A program made the position numbers and the translations under genes. The notes under the pieces are model-generated. The model saw only the letters and a program-made list of their open reading frames with translations, made no database searches and was not told where the DNA came from. Positions 20,376 to 33,900 of a DNA stretch of 64,000 nt are shown here, piece by piece; the stretch's first letter is position 1; the number at the start of each line of letters is the position of its first letter. The DNA comes from Symbiodinium natans (taxonomy: Eukaryota; Sar; Dinophyceae; Suessiales; Symbiodiniaceae): positions 69,501 to 133,500 of the forward strand of contig CAJNDS010000255.1 in the NCBI GenBank assembly GCA_905221605.1. Reading direction: 5' to 3'.

Positions 20376-23300
20376 AGGGACCGACGCCTGAAATTCTACC
20401 CCTACATATCCTAGGTCCGAGGCCCGAAGGTCTCACGACACGGGGACATCCTTGGATTTTTAGCTCTCCCTTGCCTTCCTTGACCGCAAACTTGCTTAAA
20501 CATGCTTAAGAATTAAGCATTGCAATGCTCTCAGCTATGACCTAACATCCTAAAATGTTCTATCGCCTTGGGTGTTCTCCACTACACAGCAAACCTAGAC
20601 ATTCTTCACGCCTAAGCTTGTTATCGCTCAAAGCTTTCAAACCTGTACCCTCACTGTTCCTATGTCCGAGGAGCCTGTGCCACTGTCGAGGAGCTGGCCT
20701 GGGTCCTCCAGATCGCCATCATCCAAGCCTTCTGTGCCTCCCAGGCCAGGCCTTTGCTGGATTTTTGCTGGGAGAGGTCTTGCTTTGGGGTGCGAGTGTC
20801 TTTACTTGCATGAGATTTGGAGGCTTGGGGACCTTTGGGGACGTTGGCTTCTTGAATATCGGGACAACCTCAATATGCCTGAAACCAGGTGAGACAAGGC
20901 CGCGCCAGCTTGTTGCTAGTGGTGGGCACGTCGATCTGCATGGTGGCCGATCATGCAAGGGTGTGGAGTTGAGGCTTCAGGCTTCGATTTGTTTGTGTCT
21001 TGTACACAGCCCAGTGCCCAGAGCAGGAACCTGTCCGAAGTTGTGTGCAAGTGGATTCGCGCGTGGGGGGATGCCCACCCACCCGCAATGACAATGATGG
21101 TTCATGAAGTTCAGGAGGCCGTCAAGACCAGAAATGTCACAGCGTAGCTGTGAACAGCGTCAGCCAAACAGCCTCACACATACACGTTCCACGCCCTGAC
21201 CCCCGGCGTATCAATGTATCGGCGTTTCTCCCATTTCGCAGGCCCTGGAGCAACGTATCAGCACATCGGCGTTTCTCCTTTTTCGCAGATCTCTGTTTGG
21301 CGGCACCTTGCGGCACCCATGTTAGCCCTTCTTCAGACCCCTGCAGGGTGTACCGGGTGAGTATGGGGTGTATCGGCTTTTTCCGCGCACGGCGCTCTTC
21401 TCGTCGGAAAAAAAGGAGGAGGAGGGGGAGGGTTCCGGCGCATAACGGCGCACCTTCCAGCGTTAATTGCCGACACTATTCGCATGCATGCTGACGGTCA
21501 GAACCAGCGGTCTGAAGTACCAGAAGACCACAGTAGCTCATAAGCATGCGAAGCAACGCAATGATCACGATACTCATTCGAAATGCAGCCTTGTACCCCA
21601 ACAAAAGCTTAATAATACAGAGGACTCGCATTTCCATAAGTTATTGTTTTAAATGATTCATCTCAAGGATGTGTCACAGGTGTCGACAGCAAACAAGGTT
21701 CTTGTCATCCTGGTTGCTGAATGCTTCTCCTTCGCTGGCACGATTACGCAGGCTTTGTGCTGGTTTGCATGGGAGGACGGCTTTGCAAGCTTTCTCGAGC
21801 CCTTGATTCCATTTCTTCTTTGTTCCAAAGCACGCCTTACTTATTACGCCTGATGCGGTAAATGCCTGACAACCGAAAGCCCGAAGAAACCGTGAGGAGA
21901 CTTGCTGGACGATCAGCTTTGCCATTGGCCTGCCAGTCCCTAGCTTTGGAAATCTTTGGAGCACAGAGGCATTTTTGCACATTTTGGGCCCTCAATGTGA
22001 AGCAGGCCCAGCTCTTGTTCCGCCCCAAAACTATGCCAATTCCTTCGTCCCACCATAGGAGGCCCACATCAGCAACCTTTGCAAGCCCTCAAAACCTTCT
22101 GGGCTTTACGTGTTTGGAGCTTGAGATTGTGGGTAGGGACTTCAGGGTTTTGGGCCAGCCCCTCCGCCCTTCGACAAGCGACATCCCAAGATCCAAAATT
22201 GGGTGTCTTGCGCCCCACGGCCGCACACGTGTGCTTTGGAACAAGATCGTGGTTTGGGGGCTGCTTAGAATCCCAAGGCCTCAATCCTCACCTCCTTCGT
22301 CGAAACCCGAACCCCAGGTCTACGTGCACCTTCTCTGCGCAATTTGGCGCCCGTGTTGGAAGCAGCAGATCCGCGCCGAAAAACAAGAGGTGGGCTGGGA
22401 CGAAAAGCCCAAAGCTCAAGCCCTCAACCTGGTGCGAACAAAGGTTAGAGGCAGAGGGAATCTTTTGGCCCCGCCCTCTGTCAGGGAGGCTCGTTCACCG
22501 CCTGGCACTTTGCTTTGACAATGACTGTGTTCTGTCTTGGCTACGTCCCGTACATGGCCGCGGCCACCGGGCAGCCTTCGGCGTTCCGGGTTCGCAAACG
22601 TTTAGGTTAAGGCTCAGATGGCTTCAGATGAGTTCGTTGGGATGTGGATTGATGCTATGCAAGCAAAGCACTCCTAGAGTGGGTAAGCAGAGATGCGAGT
22701 GCAGGCAGGGTGGCCCGAATTGGGATTCTGATGCCGTGCTCAGCTCCCGGATTTTGCTTGAACCACACGGCAAAGGGGCTTCGCACGGGCACAAACCCCA
22801 TCCCAGACTCATAGCAGAGCGCGCAGTGCCACAGTCTGCCCCCAGGTGCGCACACCATCAGCGAACAGGCTATTGAGCATTGCAAAAGGGATTGGTGATT
22901 GAACGTCGCCATCCCCAGGCCGAGCATGGCAGCACAGGAACCGCAAGGTCTCGAGGTGAGTTGACTTCCCGAAGGCATCTCCCACCTTTACCGGGCCCGT
23001 TTCGAGGATACTGGGCCAGCGGGATAAGGCGGGATAAGCCCACTCGGCAGCATCTTGCCGTCACGCAGGTGCGAGTGATGCTTAACATAGGCAAGACCAA
23101 GAGCAACCTCAGTATGAAATTGGATCAGTTAACTAAGGTAGATGTTCCTTCCTATTGGAAGGGTTACCATGCGCAGAAGCTCGACGGCTTCGCACCGAAC
23201 AGCTTCGCAGAAGGCAAGCACAGCAAACAGCACATGGGAAGGCTCTTTAGTGGCGAGAGGCTTCGGGAAGTTCTTTGCGCAAAGTACATGTCCTTCGTTG

Positions 23301-24078
23301 AGGTGTTTTCAAGGCGCTGCTGTGTCAAGTCTACAGTGATTCGCAGTGCTCGAGTCCCAGAGAACGGGGAGCAGAATGTGCAGGAGCCTGGAATGCCTTC
23401 GTTTACCGACACCAGACCAGAGACTTCTCCCTCTGGCAGTCACTGGGCAGGTGTGTTGAGGGTTTGGGGCCCTTGGGTTTGGAAGCTCGACGGTGTTGTT
23501 TAATGCCCCACTTTCCTTGGCAAGGGCTTCAAGTCTGGCTTGAGCTCTTGCAGAACCGCCTTCACGAAGCCCGCATGCATGACTTGGCATGAGTTCCAAC
23601 TCGCTTGGAGATACCGCAGACAATGCCTCCAGTCTCGAAGCGCCTGACAGCACACCAAACTTTGCCAAACCTTCTGCCACTTGTCAGATTGTAGGAATGA
23701 CTCTTTCCTGGATGAGGCTCTCTGCATGAGTGGCCCGCATGCCTTCGCGATCAAGAGACGGACTACTTACTTACACCGGCATGTTCTTCCGTTCGGGGCG
23801 GCCTGTTAGTCAATGACTGTAACAAAGACTGCCTTGCTCTATGGAGATGAAGCCCTCTTTTCAGGCACTTGAATGTGGGATTTGGTTATGTTCTTCTCTG
23901 GTAACTTTGACGTTCGAGCGAAGGGTACTCATGGCAAGTCTCGAGCGCTGGTACGCACTTGCAGGGTGGGACTGCTTAAAGCTTGCACGTGGGATTGTGC
24001 TTGGGAAGACTTAGGTAGAGAATCGAAAATGTGAGAGTGCACATATTGGACAAGACATGCTGGAGTAGCTTAACCCGT
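20376..24078. other. no gene recognised
   Basis: Several open frames of 180-265 codons exist (for example 21862-22518 and 22880-23503, plus strand). None has codon bias or a family motif. C/T-rich words such as CCCAAGCCC are frequent. Confidence 0.45.
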
Positions 24079-24297
24079 TCAGGCGGAAGGGGGGCTTTGA
24101 AGATGGGTGACGTCAACGGATTCCAGCAACGCACGCCGCCAGTCATCAGTGCTGCTCACACACAGCCTGGGGCCATCGCCAGCAGCATTGACAACGAACC
24201 TGGCTGGGTGCAGATTCGCTGCAATCCAATCCGAGTAGCATGTGAGAACATCGGCCTTCGGCAATTCCTTTCCGGCAAGATGTCCGCACGTGGCGGT
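24079..24297 (-). CDS. possible 3' terminal exon of an unknown gene
   Basis: Read on the minus strand, a pyrimidine-rich stretch and an AG (TTTCCCAGCATGCGCAGCTC then TCAG) precede an in-frame exon of 73 codons ending in a stop at 24079. The peptide includes YSDWIAANLHPARFVVNA and LCVSSTDDWRRALLESVDV. It is non-repetitive and its codons are biased to G/C. No family is recognised and no further exons of this gene were found. If real, it is one of few minus-strand genes here. Confidence 0.42.
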   Translation of the reverse strand, partial: TATCGHLAGKELPKADVLTCYSDWIAANLHPARFVVNAAGDGPRLCVSSTDDWRRALLESVDVTHLQSPPSA

Positions 24298-26745
24298 CTG
24301 AGAGCTGCGCATGCTGGGAAAGGGTTTGCAGGGACGGGGTGGCCCCTCTGGATTGCAGCTCTGCAGGGTGTGCGTGGGGTGAGTATGTGGGAAGGGGGAA
24401 GGAGAAGGGATGGGCTGGCACAGGAAAAGTGTATGTGGGCGGAGGAGGGGCGGGGGGGAGCACGTGGGAGGGGAGGCCCAAAATACCACTGAGTCCTGAT
24501 GCATCTTTGGGGTGGGTACCCTCCGGCTCGGCATGTTCCTGTTGTCCCGGCATCGTCACAGTTGGTTTTTCCGAAAGCAGCTGAAAACAAAGGGTGCCAT
24601 GCACTCCGCGTGTGTGCGGAAGTGAGTGGGGAGAAACATGGGAGAAACAAGTGAGCCGGATTGTGAGGGTTGGGGCTGGCTGGGTTGTAGGGCTTTACCA
24701 CAAGAACGGCAAATCAACCCTGTCAGCCCAGGTCCTCTCTTCTCTGGAAGACGGCGTTCGGGTGGCATTTAGGCACTTGTACACAAAGCTCACCACTGTA
24801 GAGCTGAAAAATACCTTAAATGCATATTGAACAATGAAATGTGGATGCTGGGAGCTTTGCTTTGTGAAGCGCCCCGGATGAGTTCAGTGATGTTCAGTGT
24901 AAAAGGCCAGTAAAAGGCTTGTCGGTGTGCATGCCGAGGTCTACTTCACCTTGGGGCCTTGGATGAGCATGGCCATGATGACGGCGCCAGTCGTTTCCAC
25001 GCAAGCGGGCCCTCAGCACAAAGTCCCGTAACAGTACCCGTGAAGGCTTCGGGTGCACGGCTTTCGAGAACCTTGAGCCTTGAGCCCCAACAGAAGTCCA
25101 CCCTAGGACTTTAGGGCCCCAACCTGTTCAAACCCCGGACTTTGTACGAGCACAGGTAGAAGGGAATCCAGTGTCCATGCTGGATGGAACTTATGTCTCT
25201 TCGTGTTTGAGCATTAAGAAGTTTCGGGTGGCGTGTAGCCCATGACACATCATGACACATCCGAGCTAGCATACTTAGTCCAGGCCTTTCAGGAATCTCG
25301 ACCAAGCAGGCGCCAAGGAGTGCACAGATGCCGCGCGCAGGCAGCAGCACAGCCTGGAATCCAGACCCAACAAACGGCCCAACCCACAGCCCAAACCTGA
25401 AGCAATCGCAACAGCCCTTGGCTTGCCTTTGCCTCACAGGTGGACAAGGTGGCATTTGAGTCTGAGAGCTCTACGAAAGTGTAGCGGTTATTTCGGGTTA
25501 CGGAACTTCGGGGTCTTCCAGATCGAGAAAGTGCAGGGTTTATCTAGGGTTGAGTATATCGCTTAGGCTCGTGGACGTGTAGGGTTTGAAAATTTGGAGG
25601 TGTATGATGTAGGCCTGGTGTGAACGGTTTAGGTTGGAGTGAAGCAAATGGTATTTGTTCAGAGTTCAGGAGCTACTTCCGCTAGGAATTCCAATCTTCA
25701 AGATAAGCCATCCTTGATCCATGATGTTGCGATGTCAGTAGTCACCAGCGTTATCACGCGCATCGTGACATATCAGTGTTCCAAAACTAGACCGCATTTT
25801 CCACGAAGGGGTGGGGTCGATAGCCCCCAAACCGTTCAAGCTCTCCACTATGGAGTGCTTGTCTAATCCCCAGCCTCGGGTCCGTCGTGTCTCGGGGTCG
25901 ACGCGGGACTTTCAAATTTGCGATCCTGCACAGCTGCCCTGACCAGAGCGCCCAAAGCTTTACGAACCTTTACGAACCTTTTTTGGTTGCTCCGAAACCC
26001 TGCAGCAAGCCCTGAGCGGCCTTCCGGTTTGTGGGAGACATGTGAAGTGACTGTGAAGTCTTTGGGCCCTGGCCTTGGCCGATGCTTCTCGATGCTGCCC
26101 TGCTTTCCATCAGGACACCGGTTATGCTTTATGTCTGCAGCTTTCAACATGCTCTACAATAGTACCACTGACGGCTGGATCAACTGCCTGAGTATCCCAG
26201 TTCTCACAACCCGAAATTCTCCAGTAGCTCCCACAATGCTGTATGTAACTTGCCCACTAACGACAATGGCCTTGGAATCCTTGCTGCCCGCCCAGCCCCG
26301 TAACTGCAAACTGTAAGCCCAAGAACCCTAAACGAAGCCCAGCAGCCTCGCGAAACGTTCCCGCGGGTCGCACACGTAATGTTTTGGGGTGTTTTGGTCT
26401 GGATGTTCAGGTTTGCATCCTTCGGGCTTTGTCCAACTCTCCCGCTCTGGTTTCTGTGTGCGACCCTGGGCTTTCCACGAATTCGCCACAATGAGCTCTG
26501 AGTCCTAGGTGGCTTTCCGCATTTCCGATTGTCAACAATGCGATTGAGTGAAGAGAAATTTTGAAGGGGCTGCGCCCATGGGCGGGCAGCGCAGGTAGAA
26601 GCTCGAGGAGAGTTGTTCTGCAAACCGGGAAGGGGGGCACGCGCGCCCGGCGTGCGTTCTTCACGATGCCGTCAGCTGTAGGCTTTCATAGTCGGAACGC
26701 ACGGGTTTGGCGACAGAGGGAAAGCTTATTGTGCACGCGTGGGCC
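24298..26745. other. no gene recognised
   Basis: Nothing supportable on either strand. Confidence 0.45.
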
Positions 26746-26754
26746 GCCGTGTGA

Positions 26755-26872
26755 TCCAAGGCCGGAGCCGCTGATGCTCATGATGCGCGCCCGCAATCCC
26801 GGACTGGGGCCGCTGATGCTCCTGATGCGTGCTTGGGGCTCCGAGACTGGACCCCGCTGATGCTCATGATGC
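26755..26872 (+). repeat. CCGCTGATGCTCATGATGCG tandem repeat
   Basis: Three imperfect units of about 50 bases sharing CCGCTGATGCTC and TGATGCG. Confidence 0.8.
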
Positions 26873-27006
26873 GCTCCCTTTGCGGGACCTTTGGGGCGTG
26901 CCCGGGACTATCCCATTTCAAAAAAAAAGGCCTTATGGTGCCTTGCACAAGGTTATCTGTGCCATTAGCAGGTCCGCGCCAGGGGGGGCGGCGAGGGGGG
27001 GCGTGT

Positions 27007-27007
<1 letters not shown>

Positions 27008-27060
<53 letters not shown>
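27008..27060 (+). repeat. uninterrupted run of 53 G
   Basis: Pure G from 27008 to 27060, preceded by shorter G runs (26982-27001). The length may be imprecise, as homopolymers are easily mis-sized. Confidence 0.9.
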
Positions 27061-27689
27061 CGGTGATGCGCTGGAGCCCCATCTCAAGCTTCATTCAAGC
27101 TAAAGAGAAAGGTGACAGGCTGTGAGCATAGGTTTGAGATCGGCGGGCGCAGGTGCCGGGATGCATTGGAGCCCTCAAAACATAAAGCAGCAGGTTGGGA
27201 GCCGGCTGGGGCAGGGAAGCAGGGGCAGGGAAAATCAGTCTTCACTGACGCCGCCCCTTCGCGGGGTCGGCGGATTTGCTTAGGAGCTGTAGCAGAGAGG
27301 AGATCTTGGCCGTCAGCTTGTGGAAGGTCCTGCCTTTGCTTGCTCGGCGTGTGCGCAGGCAGCACTTGTACAGACAGTCTTAGACAGTGGTCTTGCGTGC
27401 TCCTGAGATGAGCAATGATGCTGAAAGCGCATGCACAGGCTGCTGCCATTGCAGCTGGCTTTCTGTAAAGTCTTCGTGTCTAGGACGCCCTCTCCCATGG
27501 GACGGTCTTGGAATTGCCCCTACATCCCCCAATCGGAGTGCAGCAGCATCCTCAAGCTTGCGCAAAAAGAGGTGACAGAGACACCAATTCATCCGGCCGA
27601 GCTGCAGCTTGCGCATGTTGTGAACATGGGATGACAGGTGATGTGTGTCTGTGTGTGCCTTTCGCAACCCCAAGCCCTAAACCAAAAAA

Positions 27690-27791
27690 GACGTCGTGAC
27701 CTGCAAGTTCTCTGCGGAGTGGCGCAAGAAGCAGACCCTGAAGTGCCTCAAGCAGGTCCCTAAGCCTGCCGAAGACTTGAAAGACCTCTAA
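27690..27791 (+). CDS. possible exon, unassigned
   Basis: A 33-codon frame ends at TAA (27789-27791). 28 of 33 third positions are G or C, far above the local average. The peptide starts DVVTCKFSAEWRKKQTLKCL. A GT donor could end it earlier, after CTCAAGCAG at 27752-27760. It lies 57 bases before the first starch-binding exon, in the same reading frame. It could be the end of a neighbouring gene, a degraded PPR motif, or a 5' exon of the amylase gene. I cannot decide. Confidence 0.4.
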   Translation, partial: DVVTCKFSAEWRKKQTLKCLKQVPKPAEDLKDL

Positions 27792-27848
27792 TCACGAATG
27801 GCTTTGGCCTCTCAACTCGAGCGCCAGTTGGCTTGGAACCCACTGCAG

Positions 27849-27929
27849 GACTTCCCCATCTGGTCGACAGCACCACTGGCGCTGCCGGTGTCGAAGGTGG
27901 AGTACAAGTTTATCGCCCGCCGGCTACAT
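27849..27929 (+). CDS. CBM20 exon 1 of the amylase gene
   Basis: 27 codons after the acceptor CACTGCAG. It contains FPIW and VEYKFIARR, the central strands of CBM20. The end is placed at CAT before GAGCTT (a GA donor) because this keeps phase 0 with the next exon. An upstream in-frame ATG at 27799 gives no CBM20 match. Confidence 0.62.
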
Positions 27930-30900
27930 GAGCTTTTTGCGGGTTGCAGTCTTCCGTGCTGATTGAGTGCACCCTGCATCTGTCCCAACGTGGCGATGTC
28001 GGTAGCAGAGTATAAGTTCCTGGCATATACCCCAAGGCCTTAGTTGCTGTACACTCCTAAACGAAACGCCAGGTGCTGATTCTAGCAAGAGGGTGCAGCA
28101 AAACAAAGTGTACTAGCGATGCCTGATGATTCCTGAGCCTCCTTGTATTTGGTCAATTTGGCTGTCAGGCCAGTCCTACAAAGCTTACAAAGCCCAACCC
28201 GTACAGAAGTTAAGCCTGCATCATGAGACATTCCCATTCCTTTACCTAGGGTCCTAGCTCGGTCACGAGATGCCCCACGGTACAAGGTGAAGCATGATGA
28301 CAAGAAAACACCTGCGCCTTGGATGTTGGGCTGGGTGGTGAGTCTTATCGCCAAGACGAAAGCATGAACCCTGTCCCTCATCCCTCTCCCCCCCCCTAGC
28401 GCCCTCCCCTCTCACCACCCTCCCCCTTCTCACCACCCTCCCCCGCCTCACCTCACCATCCGCTCCCTCGACCACAAGCGTTCAATAGGGCTGGGTTCAG
28501 GCTCAGGGGAAGGGTTTAGGATTGTAGGGTTTAGGGTTTTTGGGCAGGGTTCAGGATGTCAGTGTCTATGGGTTCATAGTTTGCGGTTTTGGGGAAGGTT
28601 TAAGGGTTCCGGTGGTTTGAGGTTAAGTTTAGTGCCTACGGTTTCAGGTTTAGGGTTTAGAAGGGGTGGTAGGGGAGGCTCCAGCCCCCGCAACAAAACA
28701 TGCAAGCACTCTCAGGTGCGATGGGAGGGCGTCGAGGGCAACCGCCAACTCCTCGTGGAGCCGGGCCAACTGGAGGTTCGGACTAGCCCTAAAATGCCCT
28801 AAAGCCCCAACTCAACCAAAAGGCCTCATGAAACGAGCCCCGACGCAGATTGGACTTCTCGTTCGGCGCTGCTTTCATAATGGGGATTCGTTTCCAGGAT
28901 GGGCCAGGTCGCCCCGAGGCAGCGTTGCATTCGGGCCACCGCTGTCCTGTCCGCATGCACAAAACCCGAAACCTGTCTTCAGGTCACGGCCATTTGGGGC
29001 GACCCCCACGAGAAGGTTCGCGGCCGCAGTTGCGTCGGGTCGCATTCGAATCTGCCTTGAGCTCAAGGTCTTGGGGGTTTGGGGTGGAGCTGCAAAGCCC
29101 AAAGCGTTTAAACCGCCTACATGTGGGTTGTGGGAGAATGTTCAGCACCGCGATCAACAAATTATGCAAAACAATCGAAACTGAACTTCCAAATACCTGC
29201 ACATTCTCGTGGAGTCAGCGCATGTTGATAGGTTTAGCTGCTTTTCGGAGTTCGCTGTGGTTGATGAACTATACCAAACCACTAAAGAGGTGGTGTGGGG
29301 AACTCGGTGGGTAACTCGAAGCCCTGAGCGGCCCTGAACCCTAGACTAAGCCCCAAAGCCGGTTCTGGCTCCCTGCTTCCTGGAGGTTATGGTTAACGCC
29401 GACCCGCTCACCTTGCCGCTGGATGGCAGCGGCGGCCAAAGCAGTCCGGCAGATAAACTCCCGTGACTTAGGTGGCCTGAACGCAGCTTCGCTACATGTG
29501 TCATTCTCCTCGCCACCTGCCGAGTATATCTGGAGTGCCCACACCCGCAAAGAGAGTCACACCGAATATCCCTGGAGTGCCCACAGAAGCTCGCGGAGAG
29601 TCCGCACAGAGTCCCGTCGAGTATCCTTGGAGAACCCCCCCCCCTCTCAGAGAATCCACCTCTATTATCCTTGGAGTGTGGAGAATCCAGTGCCCACCCT
29701 CAGAGAAAGTTCTGAGGTTGCCGCGAAGTATCCGTACTCGTAGCTGCACAGTGGGGATAATCGCAGTAAATGGTTTGCTATCCTGTGCCACAATTCTGAG
29801 GTGGCTTGCTCATCTGATGCCCGCATTACTGGGTCTCTGTATGAGCTGTTTCTGTTCATTTCCCCTTAAAGATTTTGAAGTCAACTTGGTTTATTCGGGC
29901 TCCTTTTGTGTCCCATCAGCAGGCACGAGGAGAAGCCCTAGATACAAGACACATGCCGCCATCGAAGTTTCGACGGTGGGTCCATGAGCCCACAGTGAGT
30001 CTGGTAAACTGATTGAGTTGAATCCTTCAGACCCAAGGTTCCGGCTTGGACGACGGTTCGGCCGAGGAGCGCCGCAGGTCTCTAAGGAAAGCCGATCTGA
30101 AGACGCCTATTTTGAAGAGGTTTGAGCGGCCAAACGAGTTGCCACTGTTGATGATGGAAATTCTGCATCAGTTTCGAATACAGCCCAGTCTCGAATAAAG
30201 TCCAGTCCCCTTGCCGCCCCTGATGTTAACATTGACACAGAGTCCAGTCCCAGAAACCCGGCAGCGCGAATCATGGAAATCCCGCACCCTAGGCGCCCAG
30301 TCAACATTGAAACTAAGGGGTGCGCAGGGGATGTGTGTAGGCAGGTTGGTGTGTCCGTGGCTGGAGTCATGCAGGATTTCTATCATCCATCGTACCACGC
30401 ATAGCCCCCGGAGCCGCTGAAACCCATAAGGTTTTGTAAGCCCAGCATAAGCAGCAGAAGTCAATGAGCCCTACATCGTTTTTGCGCCAATCTCTAAGAA
30501 CAACACCGTCCCAACCCCAATGAGCTCGGCTCTGAGTTCTAGCCGTGGTGCGTTTTAGGGTCTTTAAGCTTAAGAAGGGTTCGTTCCCGGGTTCGTTGGG
30601 CTTTGGGGTTTCGATTGACAAAGCTTTAGTCTGAGGCCCGAACCACGAAGCTGCAAGGTTCTTGTGTGTCTGTTGAGGCGAAGGCGCTTAATAACCCGAA
30701 AGTTTGCAACGCGCCCTGCAGGAGTTCCGGGAGGACGTGGCAAGTGTGGCACTCGGATGTCTCCCATTCTGGGGATCCCAAACCCCGAGCCCGCGACCTG
30801 CAAAGCGTCCACTCAATTTCGCAGCAGGGCCATCAGGGCCATAGTGCTAGTCCCTTTTTCCATGGTTAGGCGTCAAATGTTGCGCCAAGTTGCAGTCTCA

Positions 30901-33900
30901 AGCTGCAAATTGGGCGAAAAGGTTGAGGGGTTTTGCTCCAAGGGCTTGGCTTCCCAAAATTGCGCCTGAAGTCTGAAGGGTTAACGGTTAAGCGGTTGAG
31001 CCGTACACGTACCGCTAGGGCCGCGCTTGCAGAAAGGATAAGCCTTACATCCAGAGCTGCTGAAAATCCTGGAGCCTTGCAGTGGCCACCGTGGCCTAAG
31101 GTGCGCCAATCTACATGGACTTTGGAGAGGATGGCTGAGGGTGTCAGAAGAGTGTGAAGGTTCGGGTTCGGAATTTAAGGAGGGAGGATGCTCCATAATT
31201 CATAGACCCTAAACCCAAGACTATGATGCCGAGTTTACAGTTTACAAAGCATCTCAAAGCGGGACCCTCCTGCTCGAAGGTGATGCGGCCTGTAGGGCCT
31301 TGCCCGAATGGGAGGAAGCTTGACAAACCTTGGAGCTCAAGACATCTGGGAAAATCTAGGGTTACCATGTTTCCTGGGTTCAGCACCAAGCCGGAGGACG
31401 ATTCTCCCGACACCTACTCCCTTCGGCCACCAGTGCACACGAACCGGAGCAACTTGGCCATGCTCGCTCTGTGAACTGCTGGGACTGGGACGGTTTTACA
31501 GGAGGCTTTGGGGGCGCAGGTTTGTTTTTGTTGGGTTGGGGGCTCCAGTCCTGCATCTTGCGCGTGCACGTTGTGCGAAGCTCGGCCTGGAGCTCAACCT
31601 GCTTAAGTGCGATGCCGCCCTGCCGATTTCCCAGCTAATCCCTCAGTGCCGGATGGCACATATGGCACCAGTAGCATGGTGGGGACGGCTTTTACCTGGC
31701 CTCCGCTTGCCGCGTTCCTGTGCTGGCCGCCACAGGTTGACGCCCAGCCTCGGGAGTTTGATGTTCTGGTCCGGGATCTCCACGTGACATGCTGGGCAGG
31801 GCCTGCATTGTGCGACCCGAGATGTGTATCTTGGGCGATGGCTCTTGTTTTGGGGCTGACAGCAGTGCAAGTCCAGCTGAAGGACTTCAGGTGGACGCGC
31901 TGAACGGGCATTCGCTGCTGTTCTGGGCGATGGCTCTGCTATGCTCTGCTGTGTCGTGGGGCTGTCAGTGGTGTCCTTTTAATTCGAGTGCGCTGTCTTG
32001 AGTTTTCGGATGTCTGTGGCTTGGTTTGATCTTGGAAAGCCAGTCCCGGTCAACCCAATTTACTTGCTTCACAGGCTACGCACTTTATCAACATGCCTTC
32101 TGTCGGAAGTGAGAGCTTAGGTGCCAGCAAGCATGCCGAGTGGTCATGACATGAGATGTTGCTGATGCCGGAAAGTACACCCGGAGATATGCGGATCATG
32201 AGCATTCAGGGCGGATCATGACCCACAGGAGAGGCTTCAATCCGGATGAGCAGGAGACTTTGCCGATGCATGCACCTTCCAGATGTAGGCGATGCGACGC
32301 CGGAGACGTTGCGTGCAAGTGAGCGTCGCCAGAGGCCAGGCGAATCAGCGCCTTCATTGCTTGCTTGACCAAGAAAAAGAAACGAGCCCCTCGCAGCACC
32401 TTGACATTTACCAGAATATACCTGTGAATCAGCAATTGAAGGTGTCCGCATTGCCAAAGCCTTCCTGCACCTCATTGAACGGGCCTGGAGTGCTCACCTT
32501 TTCCATTGGCTTGGTGTCCGTTGGACCGAGCCCCACGCAAGCTGGCAGGGCCCCCACCTGCTTCTGCATGCTTCCTGTTGCTCGGGTGTCGGGTGCGGGT
32601 GAGTTGCCTGTATCTGCTGTCTGTGAGTTTATTTGGGCGCCGACCTCAGAAGGAGTAGCTTAGTTGCGGTTTTTCGACATGCAGCATGGCCGTGTTTTTT
32701 CTGTGCTCGTCATGAAGCCACACCTTCAATATGAATGATGCTCTTGCAGCCAAAATTTGCGTGGAAGGCTTTGTCATGGAGCTGCGGCACCGCGTGGGTG
32801 TCCGTGGCCACGGTCGGAAGCTGGGAGTATCATGGACAGATTCCTCGTGCATGTGGGAACTTGCCATCCTCGGCGGACGCTTGAAATTTAGAAGGCCAGC
32901 CTTCTCCAAACCGGCAGGACAGCATGCGTCCGCATCCCAACATGTGGAATATTCACGCTGCCCCAGCTTGTGCTACAGGGGCTTTTGTAGTTGAGTGTGC
33001 CGGGGCTTGTGACCCTGCTGCCAAAAAAAACCAGATGCGGGGCTCTTACATGCAGACCTCCTTCAGGATATTTCTGTACTTCCCAATCCTGCCCCGTGTT
33101 GCGCGTGCTTCGGTCTCGGCTTCCACTTGGATCCATGCAACTGCCCTTCAATTCTACCACGGAGTCAGTCCAGTTGTGCACACTTCTCGGCTTCCGTACT
33201 GTAAGCATGATGTTAAGGGCTTCAAGTTTGGGTTCAAGCTTGCTGGGTTTAGGGCCTTAGGGCGCTGCAGAATGTCCAGCTTCTGACACGGTATTCCATT
33301 TGAAGGTGCAACCAGCCTCAGGGCCGAAGCAGAAAGCCTAAGGTTCCAAACCCTTGAAACACATTGGTTACATCGTCCCGGCTTTTGCTTGACGGCGTGC
33401 AGGTAGAGGGCCCGCGTCCTTAGACTGCTTGCAGCTGCTGAAGGTGCTTGTGTATTCGGGCGTTCATCCTTTTGTTTCAACAGTTGATTCCACCAGTCTA
33501 GACTCTAGACACGGGGGACCGCATGGGGCGACACCGGCAAGATATTCCTGCCCCAATTTGTTGTGCGCGCGGTGGTAGTTGTGAGACATGACCACCGAGT
33601 GCCAGGTGCCCAACGAGCTCAAGGGGCAAATGGTCATCTGCGGCGAGGGGAAGCAGCACCAAGCCTGTGATTAGCCTCTTTGCCTTTGGAAACTCATGGG
33701 ATTGATACGCCATGATACGCCAACACTTTTGCTTAAGAGTACGGCGTTTGTAGCTGTGCAGCTGTTAGAGCCTGATGCAACTGAACTCCAAGTAGGGGCT
33801 TGGTTTCGATTTGGACCCAAAAACTGTAAACCCCGCATCTATGCTCTCGGGTTACTTTAGTTAGGGCTGAGTGAACCGGTTAACACTTTGCCGCAGTGAA

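Noticed and set aside
21862-22876. Overlapping plus-strand frames of 218 and 265 codons
   Set aside because: Rich in Pro, Ser and Arg from C-rich DNA. Two overlapping frames are equally open, typical of non-coding.
22880-23503. Plus-strand frame of 207 codons
   Set aside because: No G/C third-position bias, no motif, and composition changes halfway. Treated as chance.
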